A DNA stretch of 5,528 nucleotides from an uncultured Lachnospiraceae bacterium (GTDB taxonomy: Bacteria > Bacillota > Clostridia > Lachnospirales > Lachnospiraceae): contig CAJUMV010000083.1 in assembly GCA_910587715.1 (NCBI GenBank), positions 1 through 5,528 on the forward strand, given 5' to 3'. The notes below the pieces were generated by a model. It was not told the origin of the DNA, did no database searches, and saw only the letters and a program-made list of their open reading frames with translations. Position numbers and translations under genes: made by a program. Of the stretch, positions 1 through 5,067 are shown piece after piece; the first letter of the stretch is position 1; each line of letters begins with the position of its first letter.

Positions 1-36
1 TGGTTTAGACCTCTTTTAGCTTCAACCTGTGTATAA

Positions 37-174
37 TTATTTCGGGAGATTAGGTGACATCATTTCCCATAAGTCGCCCTTTGTATGCTCGATGATATGA
101 TCCTCTTCGCTCATATACCCCGCTTCTCTCAGAGACAACTCCCACTTCCCTACCGTACCTAAATCCAATTTCAT
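37..174 (-). CDS. Possible small hypothetical protein, 45 aa
   Basis: This ORF runs from an ATG at 174-172 to a TAA at 39-37. It is preceded by a purine-rich stretch, with GGA six bases before the start and AAAGGA ten bases before it, so translation is plausible. The product begins MKLDLGTVGKWELSLREAGY and is rich in Glu and charged residues. It has no membrane segment or signal peptide, and I recognise no family. It lies 91 bases downstream of carB on the same strand with no convincing terminator between, so it could be read through from carB. A box TAGTAT with an upstream TGC (minus strand, near 210-220) could alternatively be an extended -10 of its own promoter. It might be a real small protein or a chance ORF; conservation is the only real test. 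The 36 bases beyond its stop show nothing I can name. Confidence 0.45.
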   Translation of the reverse strand: MKLDLGTVGKWELSLREAGYMSEEDHIIEHTKGDLWEMMSPNLPK

Positions 175-231
175 TTTCTTTCCATCCTTTCACACAAATT
201 TTTGCTTTTTTATACTAGCACAATATCGCGC

Positions 232-321
232 GCAGCTCCAGTGAGTTCTCCATATCGCTGCAAAGTCACCCCTTATCGTGTATCTCCCCGTGCAGCTCCT
301 GCAGCGACTTCACATCGCTGC
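232..321. repeat. Two degenerate 30-bp direct repeat units at the carB 3' end, period 60
   Basis: The units are 232-261 and 292-321. Both start with GCAGCTCC and end with ATCGCTGC on the plus strand, with a diverged middle; about 19 of 30 positions agree. The right unit encodes the carB C-terminal residues SDVKSLQEL. The left unit lies after the stop codon and, read in the carB frame, gives SDMENSLEL. The spacing of exactly 60 bases (20 codons) keeps the frame. This looks like an old in-frame tandem duplication of the gene end, although a chance resemblance cannot be excluded. The right unit also contains a 7-bp inverted repeat, GCAGCGA/TCGCTGC, with a 7-base loop. Confidence 0.45.
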
Positions 322-3300
322 CCTTGTGGGTTTTCAGGTAATGAATCCCCTCCGCCGTCACCTTCGCCGCCGCGACAGTCGTAATATAAGGCGCTTTCGC
401 CTTGATTGCCGCCTTGCGCAGATAGCTGTCGTCATGCACGCTGTCCTTGCCGACGGGAGAATTGATAATCAAATCAAAATCGCCGTTGGTAATCATGTCG
501 CCCACGTTGGGACGCCCCTCATAGAGCTTTTTCGCCTTCGTCGCGGGAACCCCCGCTGCCATGATCAGATTGTAGGTGCCCTCGGTGGCAACAATTTTAA
601 AGCCGTCCTCCGCCAGACTCCTCGCCACTTCCACCACTTCATCCTTATCCTTCTTGTTCACGGAGATCAGCACCGTGCCCTCAAGAGGAAGTTTCGACTG
701 CACCGCTTCCTGCGCCTTGAAGAAAGCTTCGCCGTAAGAGCGGGAAAGCCCCAGCACCTCGCCCGTGGAACGCATTTCCGGTCCGAGAATCGGGTCTACC
801 TCCGGGAACATATTGAAGGGAAATGCCGCCTCCTTCACCCCATAATACGGTATCACCTGTTCTTTTAACCCCGGCACCGGCGACGGACGTCCCGTAAGCT
901 CCGCGGTAATGATCTCAGTGGCAAGAGGCACCATACGGATATTGCAGACCTTGGACACAAGCGGCACGGTGCGGGACGCTCTCGGATTCGCCTCCAGCAC
1001 GAACACCTTGCCGTTTTCGATGGCGTACTGCATGTTCATCAACCCTTTGACATGCATCTCCTCCGCAATCTTCCTCGTGTACTCCTTGATGGTCTCCACG
1101 CTCTCCGGCGGAATGTGCACGGAAGGAATGATACATGCCGAATCGCCGGAGTGAATGCCCGCCAGTTCGATATGCTCCATCACCGCAGGCACAAAGGCAT
1201 GGCTGCCGTCACTGATGGCGTCCGCTTCGCACTCCAGCGCATGATTTAAGAAACGGTCAATCAGAATCGGTCGGTCAGGCGTCACGCCCACTGCCGCGTT
1301 CATGTACTCCGTCATGCTCTCGTCGTCGTAAACTACTTCCATGCCTCTGCCGCCCAACACATAGGAAGGGCGCACCATCACCGGATAACCGATATCGGAT
1401 GCGATAGAAATCGCTTCTTCCACCGTCGTCGCCATCCCCGACTCCGGCATAGGGATCTCCAACTTCTCCATCATGGCGCGGAACTGGTCGCGATCCTCCG
1501 CCAAATCGATAACGGACGGCGAAGTGCCCAGAATCCGCACCCCGCTCTGCTCAAGCTCCGCCGCCAGATTAAGTGGCGTCTGCCCGCCAAACTGCGCGAT
1601 CACGCCTAGCGGCTTTTCCTTGTTATAAATACTCAATACATCCTCCAACGTCAGCGGCTCAAAATACAGCTTGTCGGAAGTGTCGTAATCGGTGGACACC
1701 GTCTCCGGGTTGCAGTTTACGATAATCGTCTCAAATCCCAGCTTTTTAAGAGCCATCGCCGCGTGTACGCAGCAGTAGTCAAACTCGATGCCCTGCCCGA
1801 TCCGATTGGGGCCGCCGCCCAGGATCATAATCTTTTTCGTCTCTTCATTCACCGGGTTTTTATCCGGCGCATTGTAGGTGGAATAGTAGTACGCGCTGTT
1901 TTCCGTGCCGCTGACATGCACGCCCTCCCATGCTTCTTCCACACCGATCGCAAGACGGTGGTTTCTGATATCCGCCTCGGGTATCTCCAGAAGCTGACTC
2001 AGATATTTATCGGAAAAGCCGTCCTTCTTCGCCGTCACGAGCATTTCATCGGGCAGCATTTCCCCTTTATGCCGTAAAATGGACTCCTCTTCCTCCACCA
2101 GCTCCTTCATCTGTTCGATAAAGTAAGCCTTCACTTTCGTGATCTCAAAAATTTCCTCCACCGTTGCGCCTTTGCGAAGCGCCTCGTACATGAGGAAATG
2201 CCGTTCGCTGGAAGGGGTATTCAACCGTCTTAACAGCTCTTCCTTCGGCAGCGTATCGAAATCCTTCGCGTGTCCCAGCCCGTAACGCCCTGTCTCCAGT
2301 GAGCGGATGGCCTTCTGGAATGCCTCCTTATACGTCTTACCGATGCTCATAACCTCGCCCACGGCGCGCATCTGTGTGCCCAGCTTGTCCTCCACGCCCT
2401 TGAATTTCTCAAAGGCCCAGCGCGCAAACTTAATCACCACATAGTCGCCGTCCGGCACATATTTGTCCAACGTTCCGTACTTGCCGCAGGGAATGTCCTT
2501 CAAAGTCAGCCCGGCCGCCAGCATGGAAGACACAAGTGCGATCGGAAAACCCGTAGCTTTGCTTGCCAATGCAGACGAGCGGGAGGTACGGGGATTGATC
2601 TCAATCACGATAATCCGATCCGATACGGGATCATGGGCAAACTGCACGTTCGTGCCGCCGATCACCTGCACCGATTCCACAATTTTATACGCCTGCTCCT
2701 GTAACCGTTTCTGGCAATCCTCCGAAATCGTCAGCATTGGAGCCGAGCAGAAAGAGTCGCCCGTGTGTACGCCGAGCGGGTCGATATTTTCAATAAAGCA
2801 GACCGTGATGATATTGTTTTCCGCATCCCTCACCACCTCAAGCTCCAGCTCTTCCCAGCCGAGAATGGACTCCTCCACAAGCACCTGCCCCACAAGGCTT
2901 GCCTGCAGTCCTCTGGCACAGACCACCTTCAGCTCATCCTTATTGTAGACAAGACCGCCTCCCGCGCCGCCCATCGTGTAAGCGGGACGCAGCACCACCG
3001 GGTATCCCAGCTTTTCCGCAATGGCAAGCGCCTCGTCCACGGAGTATGCCACCTCGCTGCGCGCCATCTCAATGCCCAGCTTGTTCATGGTCTTTTTAAA
3101 TGCAATGCGATCCTCGCCGCGCTCAATGGCGTCCACCTGCACGCCGATCACCTGCACGTTGTACTTTTCCAGAACACCCGCCTTATTTAACTCCGCGCAA
3201 AGGTTAAGCCCCGACTGCCCGCCCAGATTGGGGAGCAGCGCGTCGGGACGCTCCTTGGCTATAATCTGTTCCAGCCGTTCTACATTTAACGGCTCAATAT

Positions 3301-3493
3301 ACGTCACATCCGCCGTCTCCGGATCCGTCATGATGGTCGCCGGATTGGAATTGACCAATACAATCTCATAACCGAGCTTGCGAAGCGCCTTACACGCCTG
3401 TGTCCCCGAATAGTCAAACTCACAGGCCTGTCCGATGATGATCGGGCCCGAGCCGATGATTAGTACCTTGTGAATGTCTGTTCTGCGTGGCAT
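266..3493 (-). CDS. carB: Carbamoyl-phosphate synthase, large (ammonia) subunit CarB
   Basis: CarB makes carbamoyl phosphate from bicarbonate, two ATP and ammonia that is channelled from glutamine by the small subunit CarA; the product feeds pyrimidine and arginine synthesis in the cytoplasm. The 1075-aa length is that of a complete bacterial CarB. Two homologous ATP-grasp halves are visible. The N-terminal carboxyphosphate half (about 1-400) has LIIGSGPIIIGQACEFDYSG (11-30), GGQSGLNL (91-98), GGAGGG (175-180) and the metal-binding EINPRTSR (298-305). An oligomerisation region spans about 400-550. The carbamate-phosphorylating half (about 555-930) has ILGGGPNRIGQGIEFDY, GGQTPLNL, GGRGMEV and EANPRASR (834-841). 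The last approximately 140 residues form the MGS-like allosteric domain, with ATEGTY near 969-974. The ATG is preceded by GGAGGAG at 3498-3504. No frameshift or lost key residue is seen. carA is not adjacent in this window. Confidence 0.97.
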   Translation of the reverse strand: MPRRTDIHKVLIIGSGPIIIGQACEFDYSGTQACKALRKLGYEIVLVNSNPATIMTDPETADVTYIEPLNVERLEQIIAKERPDALLPNLGGQSGLNLCAELNKAGVLEKYNVQVIGVQVDAIERGEDRIAFKKTMNKLGIEMARSEVAYSVDEALAIAEKLGYPVVLRPAYTMGGAGGGLVYNKDELKVVCARGLQASLVGQVLVEESILGWEELELEVVRDAENNIITVCFIENIDPLGVHTGDSFCSAPMLTISEDCQKRLQEQAYKIVESVQVIGGTNVQFAHDPVSDRIIVIEINPRTSRSSALASKATGFPIALVSSMLAAGLTLKDIPCGKYGTLDKYVPDGDYVVIKFARWAFEKFKGVEDKLGTQMRAVGEVMSIGKTYKEAFQKAIRSLETGRYGLGHAKDFDTLPKEELLRRLNTPSSERHFLMYEALRKGATVEEIFEITKVKAYFIEQMKELVEEEESILRHKGEMLPDEMLVTAKKDGFSDKYLSQLLEIPEADIRNHRLAIGVEEAWEGVHVSGTENSAYYYSTYNAPDKNPVNEETKKIMILGGGPNRIGQGIEFDYCCVHAAMALKKLGFETIIVNCNPETVSTDYDTSDKLYFEPLTLEDVLSIYNKEKPLGVIAQFGGQTPLNLAAELEQSGVRILGTSPSVIDLAEDRDQFRAMMEKLEIPMPESGMATTVEEAISIASDIGYPVMVRPSYVLGGRGMEVVYDDESMTEYMNAAVGVTPDRPILIDRFLNHALECEADAISDGSHAFVPAVMEHIELAGIHSGDSACIIPSVHIPPESVETIKEYTRKIAEEMHVKGLMNMQYAIENGKVFVLEANPRASRTVPLVSKVCNIRMVPLATEIITAELTGRPSPVPGLKEQVIPYYGVKEAAFPFNMFPEVDPILGPEMRSTGEVLGLSRSYGEAFFKAQEAVQSKLPLEGTVLISVNKKDKDEVVEVARSLAEDGFKIVATEGTYNLIMAAGVPATKAKKLYEGRPNVGDMITNGDFDLIINSPVGKDSVHDDSYLRKAAIKAKAPYITTVAAAKVTAEGIHYLKTHKGSDVKSLQELHGEIHDKG

Positions 3494-3497
3494 ATTT

Positions 3498-3504
3498 CTC
3501 CTCC
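3498..3504 (-). promoter_or_regulatory. Ribosome binding site of carB
   Basis: The minus strand reads GGAGGAG here, with AAAT before the ATG at 3493. This strong Shine-Dalgarno match fixes the carB start at MPRRTD, which is also the usual N-terminus of the family. Confidence 0.8.
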
Positions 3505-3529
3505 ATATCTCATCCTGTCTCTTCTGTTT

Positions 3530-3552
3530 CTATACTAAAAATAAGTATACAA
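3530..3552. repeat. Direct repeat copy 1 at the carB edge of the cassette (23 bp)
   Basis: This 23-bp stretch matches 4539-4561 at 20 of 23 positions in the same orientation. It contains TATACTAAAAATAAGTATA, whose 6-bp arms TATACT and AGTATA are an exact inverted repeat around 7 bases, so it is also a dyad that a dimeric regulator could bind. On the minus strand one arm forms the proposed -10 box of carB. The two copies enclose the three-gene cassette. Whether this is a shared operator, a duplicated promoter or an insertion footprint cannot be told from the window. Confidence 0.7.
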
Positions 3553-3572
3553 AAAAATCCGCATTTTAACAA
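3544..3572 (-). promoter_or_regulatory. Probable sigma-A promoter of carB
   Basis: On the minus strand the -35 box TTGTTA (3572-3567) is followed by a spacer of 17 bases and the -10 box TATACT (3549-3544). These match the consensus at 4 of 6 and 5 of 6 positions. Transcription would begin near 3537, giving a leader of about 45 bases, too short for a PyrR-type attenuator. The -35 box lies in the loop region of the cassette terminator, and the T-run of that terminator forms part of the spacer, so the two signals are interleaved. Confidence 0.55.
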
Positions 3573-3582
3573 TGCAGATTTT
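3551..3582 (-). terminator. Rho-independent terminator of the three-gene cassette
   Basis: On the minus strand AATCTGCATT (3580-3571) pairs with AATGCGGATT (3565-3556), giving a 10-bp stem with one G-U pair around the 5-base loop GTTAA, extendable by A-T pairs. It is followed by a run of T ending at 3551. The TAA stop of the last cassette gene (3568-3566) falls inside the loop. The signal separates the cassette from carB transcription. Confidence 0.75.
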
Positions 3583-3820
3583 CATGGGAAATAGGTATCG
3601 GATTACCCCTTTCCTCTGTCTCACACAAAAGCTGGACAAGCACTTTATAATCCAGATACTGCACGCCCTCTACTCCACGCTGTATCTTCTCCGCTAAAGA
3701 GCTGTGATAATAAATATCCATTGCCGTTTCCAGTGAAATACCTCTTATCTCCGAGAGATATAAAATAATTCTCTCTTCCAAAGTTTCCTGATAGACCCTC
3801 TCCAAAGTTTCCTCATCCAT
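3566..3820 (-). CDS. Small protein of unknown function, third gene of the DUF3791/DUF3990 cassette
   Basis: The product is 84 aa, predicted to be all-helical, acidic in its N-terminal part (MDEETLERVYQETLEER) and without signal or membrane segments. The core (about residues 17-65) includes LYLSEIRGISLETAMDIYYH and a later YLDYKVLVQLL segment. Its layout, two helices followed by a Y-L-x-x-x-x-L-V-x-x-L end, distantly resembles DUF3791, but this is my by-eye impression and not a firm assignment. The start is well supported by AGGAGG at 3829-3834, eight bases before the ATG and inside the end of the upstream gene. The gene begins 3 bases after the DUF3990 stop, so it is translated from the same message. 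By position it could be the antitoxin or an accessory partner of the DUF3990 protein. Its stop codon lies in the loop of the cassette terminator. Confidence 0.85.
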   Translation of the reverse strand: MDEETLERVYQETLEERIILYLSEIRGISLETAMDIYYHSSLAEKIQRGVEGVQYLDYKVLVQLLCETEERGNPIPISHENLHC

Positions 3821-3823
3821 CGG

Positions 3824-4303
3824 CTACACCTCCTCGAAAGATGTAAATTGCAGCAATTCATCTATGGCTTTCTGCGTGATAAACGCAATCTGGTCATAGG
3901 AGGGGTAAACTTTTATTTCCTTAAGCGCACGTTCTTTGTCCCAAATACCCGTATGATACATGTCCACTACGCGAAACACTTTATCGTCTGCCACTTTTCC
4001 GAATATCAAATCATATTGCTGGTAATCCTTCTCGCCATCCCGACATTTGCATACAAAATCAATCCACTCCATCAAATCCTCGTCAAATAATTTTACCCGC
4101 AAATCACTGATATCATCCCTCATATGATAACAATTTACAAAAGCTGTACCTTCCCCCGAAACAATCGCCTTACGTCTCGCCCACCTTTCTGCCTGCTCTC
4201 TCATTGTCGTCACATAAAATCCCGCTCCAAAATCAAGCGTTCTATAAGAATGAACTACATCAGGATTCTTCGCCGCTACATTAGAACCATGATAAACAAT
4301 CAT
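3824..4303 (-). CDS. DUF3990 protein, probable ADP-ribosyltransferase-fold toxin
   Basis: The 159-aa product begins MIVYHGSN and has the DUF3990 pattern. It shows a first strand with YHGS (His5), DFGAGFYVT (24-32, Tyr30), a following helix EQAERWARRKA (36-46), the mid-domain IFGKVADDKVF (100-110), and a late strand YDQIAF (136-141, Gln138). His5, Tyr30 and a later polar residue are placed as in the H-Y-E/Q type of ADP-ribosyltransferase fold, to which DUF3990 has been related; that Gln138 is the third catalytic residue is my inference. It has no secretion signal, so it is expected in the cytoplasm. The start overlaps the stop of the DUF3791 gene by 4 bases (ATGA), and only a weak GGGG-type ribosome site precedes it, which points to translational coupling. 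The context of small partner genes on either side suggests a toxin-antitoxin-like unit. The substrate is unknown. Confidence 0.85.
   Translation of the reverse strand: MIVYHGSNVAAKNPDVVHSYRTLDFGAGFYVTTMREQAERWARRKAIVSGEGTAFVNCYHMRDDISDLRVKLFDEDLMEWIDFVCKCRDGEKDYQQYDLIFGKVADDKVFRVVDMYHTGIWDKERALKEIKVYPSYDQIAFITQKAIDELLQFTSFEEV
3829..3834 (-). promoter_or_regulatory. Strong ribosome binding site of the third cassette gene
   Basis: A perfect AGGAGG on the minus strand lies eight bases before the ATG at 3820 and within the last codons of the DUF3990 gene. It contrasts with the weak site before DUF3990 and suggests that the third protein is made in higher amounts than the presumed toxin. Confidence 0.8.
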
Positions 4304-4515
4304 ATTGTCACGCCCCGCACTTCCAGATATTTTTCTACATCATTCACAAGATACCCCGTACCCTGCGTATGCAGAATATCATAATACGGCACAAGATAGC
4401 TCTCTATACATCCTGCGCTCTGTAGTTTTTGATAAACCAATGATGGCATCATATTCCATTTGTTGGAGCAGGCATGAATAATATACACAACAAACGAAAA
4501 GGCATCCTTATCCAT
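4300..4515 (-). CDS. DUF3791 domain protein, first gene of the cassette
   Basis: The 71-aa product starts MDKDAFSFVVYIIHACSNKW and continues with VYQKL, SYLVPYYDILHTQGTGYLV and a final helix EKYLEVRG. The VVYIIH helix, the S-x-VYQ-x-L helix, the Y-x-V-P-x-Y-D-x-L-H-T core and the terminal hydrophobic helix are the DUF3791 signature, at normal family length. I chose the ATG at 4515, which has AAAGGA five bases upstream (4521-4526). A longer frame from 4569 would add 18 residues read from the promoter-like repeat and has no better ribosome site. The stop TGA overlaps the start of the DUF3990 gene. DUF3791 genes commonly sit directly before DUF3990 genes in clostridia. A role as antitoxin or regulator of the partner is inferred from this pairing; I know of no proven activity. 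Confidence 0.88.
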   Translation of the reverse strand: MDKDAFSFVVYIIHACSNKWNMMPSLVYQKLQSAGCIESYLVPYYDILHTQGTGYLVNDVEKYLEVRGVTI

Positions 4516-4520
4516 ATATA

Positions 4521-4526
4521 TCCTTT
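4521..4526 (-). promoter_or_regulatory. Ribosome binding site deciding the DUF3791 start
   Basis: AAAGGA on the minus strand, five bases before the ATG at 4515, supports the 71-aa form over the 89-aa reading that begins upstream at 4569. Confidence 0.7.
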
Positions 4527-4538
4527 CTTCCAAAGCTA

Positions 4539-4561
4539 CTATATTAATAATTAGTATACAA
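4539..4561. repeat. Direct repeat copy 2 at the upstream edge of the cassette (23 bp), possible cassette promoter/operator
   Basis: It is identical to 3530-3552 at 20 of 23 positions, in the same orientation. On the minus strand it gives TATACT (4558-4553) at a suitable distance before the DUF3791 start to serve as a -10 box, with a likely leader of about 30 bases. The hexamer 17 bases upstream is CAATGC, a poor -35, so an activator or another start site may be involved. The dyad is weaker here (TATATT and AGTATA arms). Beyond the repeat, both loci share scattered bases (AATGCG and GGAT on the minus strand), so the homology may extend upstream with gaps. Confidence 0.6.
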
Positions 4562-4607
4562 CAATTCATCCGTGCGCATTGCTTTTCACAACAAAAAGTA
4601 ATACAGC

Positions 4608-4640
4608 AAAAAGGCTGCCATACCGAAGTAAAGCAGCCCT
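4608..4640 (-). terminator. Rho-independent terminator after the deacetylase fragment
   Basis: On the minus strand GGCTGCT and GGCAGCC form a 7-bp stem, with one G-U pair at its inner end. A single T-T mismatch follows, then TAC(TTCG)GTA, a C-G-closed UUCG tetraloop. A run of five T follows (4612-4608). It lies 24 bases after the stop at 4664 and ends transcription before the cassette promoter. Confidence 0.8.
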
Positions 4641-4663
4641 CTCCTCTTTCAGTCTACCATATC

Positions 4664-4906
4664 TCATTCCCCCGACACCTGTGTCCCATCGGCTTTCATG
4701 TGGTATTTATCTTTGTAAATCAGCTGGGAAATCGGTACCAGCTCATATCCCTTATCCTGTAAGCCGGTAATCACCGACTCCAGCGCGTCCGCCGTGTACT
4801 TCGCGCCGTTGTGCATCAGGATAATCGCCCCGTTATTCAATTTATCAGACTCCACAACGCGCTTGACGATATCGTCCACGCCGTAGTCCTTCCAGTCCAG
4901 AGAATC
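4664..4906 (-). pseudogene. C-terminal remnant of a NodB-type polysaccharide deacetylase
   Basis: The frame from 4906 to the TGA at 4664 encodes about 80 residues of the end of a polysaccharide deacetylase, an enzyme class that removes acetyl groups from peptidoglycan, chitin or xylan at the cell surface. The fragment begins at motif 4 (DSLDWKDYG) and includes motif 5 (AIILMHNG), followed by the usual TADALESVITGLQDKGYELV end helix and the LVPISQLIY strand. Motif 1 (TFDDG), motif 2 (HxxxH) and motif 3 (RxPxG) are absent, so the metal site and catalytic base are missing. The open frame runs further, to a TTG at 4999 that would give 111 aa, but those first 31 residues (rich in Lys, Phe and Tyr) do not resemble the family and lack a ribosome site. 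The gene is therefore cut at about 4907-4912, by deletion, rearrangement or insertion. The rest may lie beyond the window. Confidence 0.8.
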
Positions 4907-4912
4907 CTCTCT

Positions 4913-5032
4913 AGATACATATGTAAAGTAAAATAGTGAAAGGATTCCTTTCTTTTTATTTGTTATGGGGATTGTACCAGAGGGAAGTAAAGGATGCAAG
5001 AAATTTTTCAGATTTTTTCAGACTTTTGCATT
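4913..5032. other. AT-rich non-coding stretch between the deacetylase remnant and the hairpin
   Basis: These 120 bases hold no gene I can support. They include homopolymer-rich DNA and a short tandem duplication on the plus strand, TTTTTCAGA followed by TTTTTTCAGA (about 4994-5013). No terminal inverted repeats of an insertion sequence are visible at the junction. Confidence 0.5.
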
Positions 5033-5063
5033 GAGAGGGGGCTGTCGAAACAGCCCCCCTCTC
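5033..5063 (-). terminator. GC-rich hairpin just after the 128-aa gene, probable terminator
   Basis: On the plus strand GAGAGGGGGCTGT (5033-5045), CGAA loop, then ACAGCCCCCCTCTC (5050-5063): 13 pairs with one bulged C. On the minus strand the loop is TTCG. It starts four bases after the stop codon at 5068, as expected for a terminator of that gene, but neither strand has a T-run directly after the stem. It may stop transcription weakly, or act as an RNA-end stabiliser or processing site. Confidence 0.45.
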
Positions 5064-5067
5064 GAAT

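Noticed and set aside
202..3371. Several plus-strand open frames and one minus-strand frame (915-1136) across the carB region
   Set aside because: They lie antisense or out of frame within a clear full-length carB, have low-complexity or Arg/His/Ser/Pro-rich translations and no ribosome sites.
3494..3543. PyrR-type attenuator or riboswitch in the carB leader
   Set aside because: The likely leader is only about 45 bases and contains no anti-terminator/terminator pair or PyrR-binding loop that I can see.
3848..4384. Plus-strand open frames of 80 and 86 codons opposite the DUF3990 gene
   Set aside because: Both are shadows of the coding strand, without family features or start signals; the minus-strand product is clearly a DUF3990 protein.
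4516..4569. N-terminal extension of the DUF3791 protein to 89 aa
   Set aside because: The extra 18 codons are read from the repeat/promoter region, do not match the family N-terminus and are less well served by a ribosome site than the ATG at 4515.
4579..4770. Plus-strand open frame of 63 codons over the terminator and deacetylase end
   Set aside because: It crosses a minus-strand terminator and coding sequence and has no recognisable features.
4907..4999. Open frame extension of the deacetylase remnant from a TTG start
   Set aside because: The start is a TTG without a ribosome site and the first 31 residues show no deacetylase similarity, so a real N-terminus is unlikely.
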